DNA of 9,539 bases, from NCBI GenBank assembly GCA_017308345.1, contig JAFKFE010000535.1:1-9539 (forward strand). Reading direction: 5' to 3'. A program made the position numbers and the translations under genes. Position 1 is the first letter of the stretch; the number at the start of each line of letters is the position of its first letter. Origin of the DNA: Alphaproteobacteria bacterium (GTDB taxonomy: Bacteria; Pseudomonadota; Alphaproteobacteria; Rhizobiales; Rhizobiaceae). A model generated the notes under the pieces. It was not told where the DNA came from and did not search any database. It saw only the letters and a program-made list of their open reading frames with translations. Below, one piece after another: positions 1 to 6,686 of this stretch.

Positions 1-2
1 CG

Positions 3-1190
3 GTGGCGCCGCCGGCGCGGGCGGATACGGCCCGCAAGGCGTTCTATCTCGGCGGTCTTTCCCACATTCTGGAGATGGACGACCTGCACCGGGATTCGGT
101 GACCCATCCGGGAAGCGTCGTCATTCCCGCGGCCTGGGCCGTGGCCCACGATCACGACCTTGGCGGCGAGGCGTTCCTGCGCGCGATTCTCGCGGGATAC
201 GAAGCCTGTTGCCGCGTCGGCATGTCCGTCGGCAAGAAGCATTACCGGGTCTGGCACAACACCTCGACCTGCGGGCCGTTCGGCGCGGCCTTCGCCGTGG
301 CCGAGCTCATCGGCCTCGATGACGACAGGACCGTCTGGGCGCTCGGCAACGCCGGAACCCAGTCGTCGGGGCTTTGGGAGTTCCTGGCCGAAGGCGCCAT
401 GAGCAAGCATCTGCACACCGCCCGGGCCGCGGAATCGGGTGTGCTTGCATCGTTCCTGGCCAGGGAAGGGTTCACGGGCGCGGAAAACATCCTAGAGGGC
501 GAAAAGGGGTTCTATGCGGGCATGTGTCCCGACCCGATCCCGGAGGCTGTGACGGCCGGGCTTGATCGCGCCTGGCAATTGATCAACACCTCGATCAAGC
601 CCTGGCCTTGCTGCCGCCACACTCATCCGGCGATCGACGGCGCTATTGCCTTGCACGCAGAGATTGCCGGCGAAGCCATCGCCAAGGTGAAGGTCAAGGC
701 TTACCGGGCCGCGCTGGACGTGTGCGACCGGCCCATCCCCGAGGATCCCTACAGCGCCAAATTTTCCCTGCAACACACAGTGGCGATCGCGCTCGCGGAC
801 GGCCGCGTCGACCAGGCGAGTTTCGATGCCGATGCCCGGCAGCGGATGGCTGGCGAACGCAAGAAAGTTGACGTCGAGCTGGTGCCGAGGATCGAGGCCG
901 CCTATCCCGAATCGTGGGGCGCCGAAATCGTGGTGGAGACGGTTTCCGGCCGGCGTCTTTCCGCCGTGCGGCACGACGCCAAGGGAGATCCCGGCAATCC
1001 GCTGACGGCGGCCGAACTCTCCGAGAAAGCGTTGACGCAGCTCATCGTCGGCGGCAGTTCGCAAGCCCGTGCCAAGGAACTCATCGCCGCCATCCTCGCG
1101 CTGCCCGACAACCGTCCGGTGCGCTCGCTGGGTTTGTTTGAACTCGCCGGGGACGCGCGTCCCCAGGCGCGTGGCGCGTGGAGCGCTTGA
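3..1190 (+). CDS. MmgE/PrpD family protein (2-methylcitrate dehydratase / cis-aconitate decarboxylase-like), 5' partial
   Basis: The family contains 2-methylcitrate dehydratase and cis-aconitate decarboxylase, cytoplasmic enzymes acting on tricarboxylic or related acids. The reading frame is open to the left edge, and about 395 residues are visible against a usual length near 450. The first conserved block normally sits about 75-90 residues in, so some 55-65 N-terminal residues are probably off the window and the GTG at 3 is not the real start. Conserved blocks in visible numbering: LEMDDLH with THPG (His35); WHNTST (His85); SKHLHTARAA (Lys135), matching the lysine and histidine block of the family; and KPWPCCRHTHPAID (His206, His208). 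By eye these correspond to the active-site histidines and lysine of the decarboxylase/dehydratase fold, so the enzyme looks intact. The substrate cannot be read from sequence. The TGA at 1188-1190 overlaps the next gene's ATG by one base, indicating one operon. Context suggests a C5-dicarboxylate role (inference). Confidence 0.9.
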   Translation: MAPPARADTARKAFYLGGLSHILEMDDLHRDSVTHPGSVVIPAAWAVAHDHDLGGEAFLRAILAGYEACCRVGMSVGKKHYRVWHNTSTCGPFGAAFAVAELIGLDDDRTVWALGNAGTQSSGLWEFLAEGAMSKHLHTARAAESGVLASFLAREGFTGAENILEGEKGFYAGMCPDPIPEAVTAGLDRAWQLINTSIKPWPCCRHTHPAIDGAIALHAEIAGEAIAKVKVKAYRAALDVCDRPIPEDPYSAKFSLQHTVAIALADGRVDQASFDADARQRMAGERKKVDVELVPRIEAAYPESWGAEIVVETVSGRRLSAVRHDAKGDPGNPLTAAELSEKALTQLIVGGSSQARAKELIAAILALPDNRPVRSLGLFELAGDARPQARGAWSA

Positions 1191-2347
1191 TGTTCAAGGA
1201 TGTCGACAACGAGGAGATCCGCGAGGCCGTGCGTCGGCTGTGCGAGCGCTTTCCGGGCGAATACTGGCGCAAGCTCGACGCCGATCGCGCCTACCCGCTG
1301 GATTTCGTCAACGCGCTGACGCAAGCGGGCTACCTCGCGACGCTGGTCCCCGAGGAATATGGCGGGGCGGGCCTGACGCTGTCGGCGGCGGCGGCCGTGC
1401 TCGAGGAGATCCAGCGCGCCGGATGCAACGGTGCCGCCTGCCATGCGCAGATGTATGTCATGGGGACGCTGCTGCGGCATGGCAATGAGCAGCAAAAGCA
1501 GCGTTATCTTCCGAAGATCGCTTCCGGCGAGCTGAGGCTCCAGGCGTTCGGCGTCACCGAGCCTGGCAGCGGCACCGACACGACCTCCATCCGCACATTC
1601 GCCCGCAGGGACGGCGACCACTATGTCGTCAGCGGCCAGAAGATCTGGACGAGCCGGGCCGAATATTCCGACCTCATGCTGCTGCTTGCGCGCACGACCC
1701 CGAAGGACCAGGTGTCCAAGCGTACCGAGGGCCTGTCGGTGTTCATCCTCGACATGCGCGAGGCGCTGAAGCAGGGGCTTTCGATCCGGCCCATCCGCAC
1801 CATGATGAACCACTCCACGACCGAGGTCTTCTTCGACAATGTCAAAGTCCCTGTCGAAAACCTTGTCGGGCAGGAGGGCAAGGGATTCCGCTATATCCTG
1901 TCCGGGATGAATGCCGAGCGGATCCTGATCGCCGCCGAATGCATCGGCGACGCCAAATGGCTGATCGCGAAGGCCTCGGCCTATGCCCGCGAGCGCAATG
2001 TCTTCGGCCGGCCGATCGGCGCCAACCAGGGCATCCAGTTTCCGATCGCCAGGGCCTATGCCAACATGCGCGCGGCCGAACTGATGGTCCGCGAGGCGAC
2101 GCGCCTCTACGAGGCCGGCCTCGACTGCGGCGCCGAAGCCAACATGGCCAAGATGCTGGCCGCCGACGCCTCGAACGAGGCCGCCAATGCGTGCATCCAG
2201 ACGCATGGCGGTTTCGGCTTCGCCGAGGAATACGATGTCGAGCGCAAGTTCCGCGAAACCCGGCTCTACCAGGTGGCGCCGATCTCGACGAACCTCATCC
2301 TGTCCTATCTCTCCGAGCATGTGCTCGGAATGCCACGTTCCTACTGA
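1190..2347 (+). CDS. Acyl-CoA dehydrogenase
   Basis: FAD-dependent acyl-CoA dehydrogenase of 385 residues, a full-length family member expected in the cytoplasm and passing electrons to ETF. The ATG at 1190 overlaps the preceding TGA (TGATG) and has GGAG at 1180-1183 six bases upstream. An in-frame GTG at 1178 is less likely. N-terminal helical domain about 1-115. Middle beta domain carries FGVTEPGSGTD (120-130) and SGQKIWTSRA (148-157), typical flavin and substrate contacts. C-terminal helical domain has RERNVFGRPIG (267-277) and THGGFGF (338-344). The usual catalytic Glu of medium-chain enzymes (YQIYEGT) aligns with Pro364 in YQVAPIST. A Glu is present at 243 (MNAER), the position used by isovaleryl-CoA and long-chain enzymes, so activity is probably retained. 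The likely substrate is a branched or dicarboxylic acyl-CoA, judged from neighbours only. Methylsuccinyl-CoA would fit but is inference. Confidence 0.95.
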   Translation: MFKDVDNEEIREAVRRLCERFPGEYWRKLDADRAYPLDFVNALTQAGYLATLVPEEYGGAGLTLSAAAAVLEEIQRAGCNGAACHAQMYVMGTLLRHGNEQQKQRYLPKIASGELRLQAFGVTEPGSGTDTTSIRTFARRDGDHYVVSGQKIWTSRAEYSDLMLLLARTTPKDQVSKRTEGLSVFILDMREALKQGLSIRPIRTMMNHSTTEVFFDNVKVPVENLVGQEGKGFRYILSGMNAERILIAAECIGDAKWLIAKASAYARERNVFGRPIGANQGIQFPIARAYANMRAAELMVREATRLYEAGLDCGAEANMAKMLAADASNEAANACIQTHGGFGFAEEYDVERKFRETRLYQVAPISTNLILSYLSEHVLGMPRSY

Positions 2348-2359
2348 CGGGCAAGGCCA

Positions 2360-3220
2360 GTGGACGCAAACGAGCAGAAGCCGTTCGCCGAATGGATCGG
2401 CCGCCAAAGCGAGAGCTTCGATATCGTCTCGGAGCGCCTCGTGCAGAGCTTCAGGGCGATATTCGCGCCCAATCTCGCGCCGTTGGCCGCCGGCCTCGCG
2501 CCTTTGGGGATCCATTGGTGCTTGTCGCCGGCGATCGCCGTGATGGACCAGTTGGGTGCCGATGGCCATCCGGCCAGGAACCTGTCCTTGCCGCCGGTTC
2601 CGCAGCCGCGCCGCATGTGGGCGGGCGGTGAGCTTCAGATGCACGATGCCTTGCGGATCGGCGATGAGGTTCGCCGGGTCTCCACGATCCGCGACATCGT
2701 CCGCAAGCAGGGCAGGTCGGGTGAGCTCTGGTTCGTCGCGGTGGACCATCGCTATCATACTTCTCGCGGCATCGCGCTGAGCGAACGGCACGATATCGTC
2801 TATCGCGAGGCCGCGACGCCGGGGCACGCCGCACCGGACCGCGAGAAGACCGCCCCGGGGCCAGGCCGTCCGGTCGCCGCATCGTGGGCCCTGGTCCCGT
2901 CGTCCACGCTGTTGTTCCGCTATTCGGCCATCACCTTCAACGGCCACCGCATCCACTATGACCTGCCTTACGCCACCGAGACGGAAGGCTATGAGGGACT
3001 TGTGGTCCACGGGCCGCTGCAAGCCACGCTTATGCTCAACCTCGCGGCGGCTCGCGGCGCGGGTATCCCGGCGACCTTCCGTTATCGGGGCGTCGCGCCG
3101 GCGATCGCCGGCCGCGGCCTCACCATCGCTGCCTCGCCCGAAGGGCGGCGGTTCTGGACACAAGGCGACGGCGGTATCGTGCACATGGAAGCCGATGTCG
3201 GCGGGGATACGGCAGCCTGA
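2360..3220 (+). CDS. MaoC/HTD2-type hydratase, probable itaconyl-CoA or mesaconyl-C4-CoA hydratase
   Basis: A 286-residue cytoplasmic enzyme with two hotdog halves: an N-terminal FAS1-dehydratase-like half (about 10-150) and a C-terminal MaoC-like half (about 175-282). The C-terminal motif FNGHRIHYD (193-201) followed by EGYEGLVVHGPL (209-220) is characteristic of the HTD2/mesaconyl-C4-CoA hydratase group. In it Asn194 and His199 keep the five-residue spacing of the Asp/His pair of R-specific enoyl-CoA hydratases. Family members hydrate mesaconyl-C4-CoA or itaconyl-CoA to citramalyl-CoA. The start is GTG at 2360, 12 bases after the dehydrogenase stop, with AAGG at 2353-2356 rather close, so the start is moderately certain. 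It is the last gene of the + strand operon, with a convergent regulator beyond. Pairing with PrpD and acyl-CoA dehydrogenase families resembles the P. aeruginosa itaconate locus (recalled). The choice between itaconyl- and mesaconyl-CoA is open. Confidence 0.85.
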   Translation: MDANEQKPFAEWIGRQSESFDIVSERLVQSFRAIFAPNLAPLAAGLAPLGIHWCLSPAIAVMDQLGADGHPARNLSLPPVPQPRRMWAGGELQMHDALRIGDEVRRVSTIRDIVRKQGRSGELWFVAVDHRYHTSRGIALSERHDIVYREAATPGHAAPDREKTAPGPGRPVAASWALVPSSTLLFRYSAITFNGHRIHYDLPYATETEGYEGLVVHGPLQATLMLNLAAARGAGIPATFRYRGVAPAIAGRGLTIAASPEGRRFWTQGDGGIVHMEADVGGDTAA

Positions 3221-3325
3221 ACCCGCACGGCAATCGACCCCGCTTCGGCGTCGTGCCCTCGTTTGTGCGGCTCGCGGATCGACCGGAACGGTTTGGCATG
3301 GCCGCCCGGTCGGGCCCGGCGCTTC
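3221..3325. other. Convergent intergenic gap with two weak hairpins
   Basis: This gap separates the ends of the hydratase (+) and regulator (-) genes. It holds an 8-bp stem with one C-C mismatch (arms 3235-3242 and 3246-3253) and a bulged GC-rich stem at 3301-3320. Neither is followed by a T run on either strand, so intrinsic termination is doubtful; they may only slow polymerase or protect 3' ends. No gene or promoter is visible here. Confidence 0.3.
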
Positions 3326-5182
3326 TCACAGGCCCAGATGCTTGTACACGGTCGTTCGCGAAAGGCCGAGCCGGCGCGCCGTTTCCGAGATGTTTTCGGA
3401 CGCGTCGCGATAGGTCCGGCGAATTTCGCGGCACCTGTTCTCGTCGAGCGGGTTTCCGCGGCAGGCTGCGCAGCTGTCCGTTTCGTCCGCCGGCGAGCAA
3501 TCATCGAAGGATCCTTCGTCAACGAAATCCACGCCGCGGACGAGCGCGCGCTGCAGCGCTGCCTGGAGCTCGCGGATGTTCCCGGGCCATCTGCGCAGCG
3601 AAAGCGCCGTGATCGCGGCGTCCGTGATGGCCGCGTCCGGCGCGAGCTTGCGCATCAGGTGTCGCACGATCAGCGCGAAATCCGAACGTGCTCCCAGGGG
3701 CGGCAGATGCAGCGTGAAGGCGTTGAGCCGATAGAGCAGGTCGGCGCGGAAGCTTCGTTCGACAACCATTTCGCCAAGGTCCCGGTTCGTTGCGGAGACG
3801 ATCTGCACATCCACCCTGTGTGTATGCTGTCCGCCGATCGCGCGGACTTCCATGGAATCGAGGAAGCGCAGCAGCGCGGTCTGGGCGGGCAGGGGGATGT
3901 CGGCGACCTCGTCGAGGAACAGCGTGCCCCGGTCGGCGAGCCGCGCGAGGCCGGGCGATCCTTCGCTCCGGGCGTTGGTATAGGCGCCGCGCTCATGGCC
4001 GAAGATCTCGGCTATGAAGAGCTGCTCCGGCACCGCGCCGCAGTTCACGGCGACAAATTCGCCTTTCCTGCCGCTGACGGCATGGACATGGCGCGCCATC
4101 AATTCCTTGCCCGTTCCCGTCTCGCCCGTGATGTGGATCGGCATGCGCAGCGCGGCGGCCCGGCCGATCTCGGCCACGGCGCGCTTCAGGCCGCGGTCCT
4201 CGCACACGAAATCGGGCGCGCGGTCAGCGTAGGCCGCTGGCGCGACGCCGGACGGCCGCGCCGGTGATACGCGCCCGCCCGGGGCGATCTGGCGGCACAC
4301 CATGAAGAGGCCGCTGCCCGCCCGGTCGCGGATGGTGGTGACGCCGCCGTTGAGGAGGCCGCTGATCGTGGCCCCGAAACCTGTCTCGAACAACTGGTCG
4401 AAATGGCCGCCAGGGGTCGCCGGGAGCCCCGCGAGCAGGGAGGTGCCGGGCCTGTTGAGCGAGATCACCTCGCCCTCACGCGAGACGGCGACAAGGCCGG
4501 CCGAAAGCGTATCCAGATATTCGGCGCGCGGGTGAAAGGCCAGGATGAAGCACTCCGCGCGTTCCTGGAAGATCAGGCCGTTTTCGATCTGCGCGGCGGC
4601 CATGCGCACCAGCGCGTGGGTATGCTGCTGGCGCGCCTCGTTGGAGCAGGATGCGTCGAGCAGGCCGAGGATGCGGCCGTTCGGATCGAGGATGGGCGCG
4701 GCCATGCAGCTCAGATGGCCGTGGCAGGCGAAATAGTGCTCGCGCCCGTACACGGCGACGGCCTCCTTGCCGGCGGCGGCCAGTCCAAGCGCGTTGGTTC
4801 CGTACAGAGCCTCGCTCCATATGCTGCCGGGGATGACCGATCGGCCGGCGGTGCTGTCGGCGAAGTGCTGATCGCTGATCGTATCCAGCACCATGCCTTC
4901 GGCATCGCCGAGCGCGATGATGAAATTCGACCCGGCGATCTGGGAATGCAGCAGCTTCATCTCCGCGAGCGCCAGGCGGCGCAGGGCCGCAACCTGCTCG
5001 CGCTTGCGCGTCACCTCGGCGAAGGCCATCACCTCGCCGTTCGGGATCGAGCGCGGATCGAGCCCGAGATCGCGGCAGCGCTGCCAGCTCTCGGCGATGG
5101 CCGCCGGCAGCGTTCCGCCCGGCAGTCGGTCTCCGCGCTCCAGGGCCTGACGCGCGCGGTCAATTCCGGACAGGTGCAACAT
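3326..5182 (-). CDS. Sigma-54-dependent Fis-family transcriptional activator (AcoR-like)
   Basis: A 618-residue enhancer-binding protein. I chose the ATG at 5182 because GGAGGAA (5185-5191) lies directly upstream; a GTG at 5203 would add seven residues. A GAF-like sensor region covers about 65-205 and probably binds a small effector, with a PAS-like stretch at about 215-300. The AAA+ domain (about 325-550) has Walker A GETGTGKE (353-360), Walker B GTLFLDEVADI (419-429), FRADLLYRLN (478-487) with the arginine-finger region, and the sensor II block WPGNIREL (532-539). The sigma-54 contact loop reads GAYTNA (399-404) instead of GAFTGA. The C-terminal Fis-type helix-turn-helix is at about 597-616 (ISETARRLGLSRTTVYKHL). 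This domain order (GAF, AAA+, Fis) is that of AcoR-type regulators of acetoin, alcohol or ketone catabolism. It is divergent from the alcohol dehydrogenase, whose promoter is sigma-54 type, so that gene is the likely target. The effector is unknown. Confidence 0.93.
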   Translation of the reverse strand: MLHLSGIDRARQALERGDRLPGGTLPAAIAESWQRCRDLGLDPRSIPNGEVMAFAEVTRKREQVAALRRLALAEMKLLHSQIAGSNFIIALGDAEGMVLDTISDQHFADSTAGRSVIPGSIWSEALYGTNALGLAAAGKEAVAVYGREHYFACHGHLSCMAAPILDPNGRILGLLDASCSNEARQQHTHALVRMAAAQIENGLIFQERAECFILAFHPRAEYLDTLSAGLVAVSREGEVISLNRPGTSLLAGLPATPGGHFDQLFETGFGATISGLLNGGVTTIRDRAGSGLFMVCRQIAPGGRVSPARPSGVAPAAYADRAPDFVCEDRGLKRAVAEIGRAAALRMPIHITGETGTGKELMARHVHAVSGRKGEFVAVNCGAVPEQLFIAEIFGHERGAYTNARSEGSPGLARLADRGTLFLDEVADIPLPAQTALLRFLDSMEVRAIGGQHTHRVDVQIVSATNRDLGEMVVERSFRADLLYRLNAFTLHLPPLGARSDFALIVRHLMRKLAPDAAITDAAITALSLRRWPGNIRELQAALQRALVRGVDFVDEGSFDDCSPADETDSCAACRGNPLDENRCREIRRTYRDASENISETARRLGLSRTTVYKHLGL

Positions 5183-5184
5183 GG

Positions 5185-5191
5185 TTCCTCC
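5185..5191 (-). promoter_or_regulatory. Ribosome binding site that sets the regulator start
   Basis: GGAGGAA on the - strand, with GGAGG four bases from the ATG at 5182. The upstream GTG at 5203 has no comparable site, so this favours the shorter regulator form. Confidence 0.75.
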
Positions 5192-5247
5192 GCTGCGCGG
5201 CACGTCCGCGTGAAGCGCCGCGACATCGACTTGAGCTTGGCTGGAAA

Positions 5248-5300
5248 CTGAACGGTTTGCGCCCGGAGCTGTTCAGCCGATGGACGTTTGCGCTCCGGGG
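5248..5300. promoter_or_regulatory. Candidate upstream activator sites (repeats) for the Fis-family regulator
   Basis: Several overlapping repeats are packed in 53 bases. CTGAAC (5248-5253) faces GTTCAG (5271-5276). CCCGGAGC (5262-5269) faces GCTCCGGG (5292-5299). GTTTGCGC occurs twice as a direct repeat (5255-5262 and 5286-5293), offset by 31 bases, about three helical turns. The region lies roughly 40-95 bases upstream of the -24 element, where sigma-54 activators usually bind. It is also just upstream of the regulator gene, so autoregulation is possible. Assignment to this regulator is inference. Confidence 0.5.
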
Positions 5301-5306
5301 TCGGAA

Positions 5307-5319
5307 TATCAAATAATTG
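5307..5319 (+). promoter_or_regulatory. Candidate IHF binding site
   Basis: TATCAAATAATTG matches the IHF consensus WATCAANNNNTTR at every defined position. It lies in the only clearly AT-rich pocket here (about 5304-5338), between the candidate activator sites and the sigma-54 promoter, which is where IHF bends DNA to loop activators onto sigma-54 polymerase. The consensus is short, so chance is possible, but the position is telling. Confidence 0.6.
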
Positions 5320-5340
5320 ATTCTATTGAAATTTATGGTC

Positions 5341-5356
5341 TGGCATGCAGGTTGCA
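5341..5356 (+). promoter_or_regulatory. Sigma-54 (-24/-12) promoter of the alcohol dehydrogenase gene
   Basis: TGGCATG, four bases, then TTGCA matches the sigma-54 consensus TGGCACG-N4-TTGCW with one mismatch. The invariant GG (5342-5343) and GC (5354-5355) are separated by the required ten bases. Transcription would start near 5367, giving a leader of about 42 bases before the ATG at 5409. A sigma-54 activator gene lies immediately divergent, which supports the call. Confidence 0.85.
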
Positions 5357-5395
5357 GCTCTCCTGTTCGAAGGCCGGCGCAACGCTCGGGCCCGC

Positions 5396-5402
5396 GGAGG
5401 AG
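5396..5402 (+). promoter_or_regulatory. Ribosome binding site of the alcohol dehydrogenase
   Basis: GGAGGAG sits six bases before the ATG at 5409. This fixes the start and rules out upstream in-frame starts such as 5280, which would also lie upstream of the sigma-54 promoter. Confidence 0.85.
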
Positions 5403-5408
5403 ACAACA

Positions 5409-6461
5409 ATGAAAGCCCAGGTTCTCACCAGATATGACGACAGCCTGACCGGGAGCGAATGGGTCTCCCAACAGGAAGTCCCGGACCCTAAGATCACCAA
5501 ATCCACGGACGTGATCGTGCGCATCGGTGGCGCCGGCGTGTGCCGGACGGACCTGCACATCATCGAGGGCGTATGGCGCCCGCATATGGATCCGACCGGG
5601 GACGCCCTGCTGCCGCTGATCATGGGCCACGAGAACGCCGGCTGGGTCGAGGCGATCGGCAAGGAGGTGGAAGGCATCAAGGTCGGGGATCCGGTCATCG
5701 TCCATCCGAAGATCTCCGGCGGCACCTGCCTGGCTTGCCGTCGCGGCTTCGACATGCATGGCCCCGGGAAGTTTCCGGGGCTCGACTGCAATGGCGGCTA
5801 CGCCGAATATCTTTGCACCTCCGAGCGCAACATCGTGGCGCTGCCGAAGACGCTGGCGCCGAAGGATGTCGCGCCCTACGCGGATGCGGGCCTGACGGCC
5901 TATCGTGCCGCCAAGAAGGCGAGCCGCCACTTGCTGCCCGGCGAAAGCTGCGTGGTGATCGGCGCGGGCGGCCTGGGGCATATCGGCATCCAGTGCCTCA
6001 AGGCGATGTGCGCGGCGGATGTGATCGTCGTCGACAAATCGGACGACTCGCTGACGCTCGCCGGACGCATCGGCGCCGACAAGCTGGTCAAGGCGGACGG
6101 CAACGAGGTCGAGGCCGTGCTGGCGCTGACGGACGGCCAGGGCGCCGAGGCCGTCATCGACTTCGTCGGCGAGAAGGGCACCACCGCCAAGGGCCTGGCG
6201 ATGACCCGGCCGATGGGCAGCTATTATGTCGTCGGCTATGGCGAGGACATCAAGGTTCCGACCGTCGACATGGTCATCACCGAGAAGAACATCATCGGCA
6301 ATCTGGTCGGCACCTGGGCCGAGCTCGTCGAGTTGATGGCGCTGGCAGATCGCGGCCTGGTCGACCTGACCACGGTCGAATACCGGCTCACCGACGCCAA
6401 CAGGGCGCTGCATGATCTCCACCACGGCAAGATCCACGGCCGCGCGGTGCTCATTCCCTGA
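5409..6461 (+). CDS. Zinc-dependent NAD-type alcohol dehydrogenase (medium-chain dehydrogenase/reductase)
   Basis: A 350-residue cytoplasmic medium-chain dehydrogenase/reductase that should oxidise an alcohol to an aldehyde or ketone. Start fixed by GGAGGAG six bases upstream. The catalytic-zinc set is present: Cys45 in GVCRTDLH, His74 and Glu75 in GHE, and Asp159 in YADAGLTAY. The Rossmann motif GAGGLG is at 185-190, and Asp209 at the end of the second strand (VVDKS) favours NAD over NADP. The structural-zinc lobe is reduced: Cys107 and Cys110 remain, but the positions of the first and fourth cysteines are Gly104 and Gly118 (SGGTCLAC, then DMHG). The lobe may use other ligands, perhaps His117, or hold no zinc. 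Transcribed from the sigma-54 promoter at 5341-5356 and presumably controlled by the divergent AcoR-like regulator. Substrate is not readable; secondary or short-chain alcohols are possible (inference). Confidence 0.93.
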   Translation: MKAQVLTRYDDSLTGSEWVSQQEVPDPKITKSTDVIVRIGGAGVCRTDLHIIEGVWRPHMDPTGDALLPLIMGHENAGWVEAIGKEVEGIKVGDPVIVHPKISGGTCLACRRGFDMHGPGKFPGLDCNGGYAEYLCTSERNIVALPKTLAPKDVAPYADAGLTAYRAAKKASRHLLPGESCVVIGAGGLGHIGIQCLKAMCAADVIVVDKSDDSLTLAGRIGADKLVKADGNEVEAVLALTDGQGAEAVIDFVGEKGTTAKGLAMTRPMGSYYVVGYGEDIKVPTVDMVITEKNIIGNLVGTWAELVELMALADRGLVDLTTVEYRLTDANRALHDLHHGKIHGRAVLIP

Positions 6462-6484
6462 CGAAGGGAATGCGATCCGGGGCC

Positions 6485-6509
6485 CGGCCGCGCGATCGCC
6501 GCGCGGCCG
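6485..6509 (+). terminator. Strong GC-rich stem-loop downstream of the alcohol dehydrogenase
   Basis: A perfect 10-bp inverted repeat (arms CGGCCGCGCG at 6485-6494 and CGCGCGGCCG at 6500-6509) with a 5-base loop begins 23 bases after the stop codon. No T run follows, so it is not a textbook intrinsic terminator. It may aid factor-dependent termination or protect the 3' end of the dehydrogenase mRNA. Confidence 0.5.
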
Positions 6510-6573
6510 CGTCCAGAACGCCGAACCCTGTCGCGGGGCCGCGCACGGTCGCCTCGCGTTCCTTCCGCGCATC

Positions 6574-6589
6574 AGGAGGCCGTCATGCC
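6574..6589 (+). promoter_or_regulatory. Alternative upstream translation start of the ribbon-helix-helix gene
   Basis: AGGAGG at 6574-6579 stands five bases before an ATG at 6585, in frame with the ribbon-helix-helix gene. Use of this start would add 34 residues (131 in total), which are not part of the conserved domain. The rest of the 6462-6686 gap holds only the hairpin described separately, and I see no convincing promoter in it. Confidence 0.35.
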
Positions 6590-6686
6590 GTCCGTTGGCA
6601 TCAATGAAAGCTGGAGCCGCGCAACCAAGGCCTGGGCGACCTGCGCCCGGATCGGCGTCGCTCCCCCAAGGAAACCGGGAGGAGAC

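Noticed and set aside
902..3184. Long open frame on the - strand (760 codons) opposite the acyl-CoA dehydrogenase and hydratase genes
   Set aside because: Antisense shadow of well-recognised genes in GC-rich DNA; Arg/Gly/Asp-rich product without recognisable domains.
3290..3310. TTGGCATGGCC at about 3293-3303 as a second sigma-54 promoter
   Set aside because: No TTGC element at the required -12 spacing, and the site lies between two convergent gene ends.
4403..5251. Open frame on the + strand (282 codons) opposite the regulator gene
   Set aside because: Opposite strand carries clear GAF and AAA+ motifs; this product looks like translated antisense.
5280..5408. Upstream in-frame start at 5280 for the alcohol dehydrogenase
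   Set aside because: It lies upstream of the sigma-54 promoter, and the extra residues do not resemble the family; ATG 5409 has an ideal ribosome binding site.
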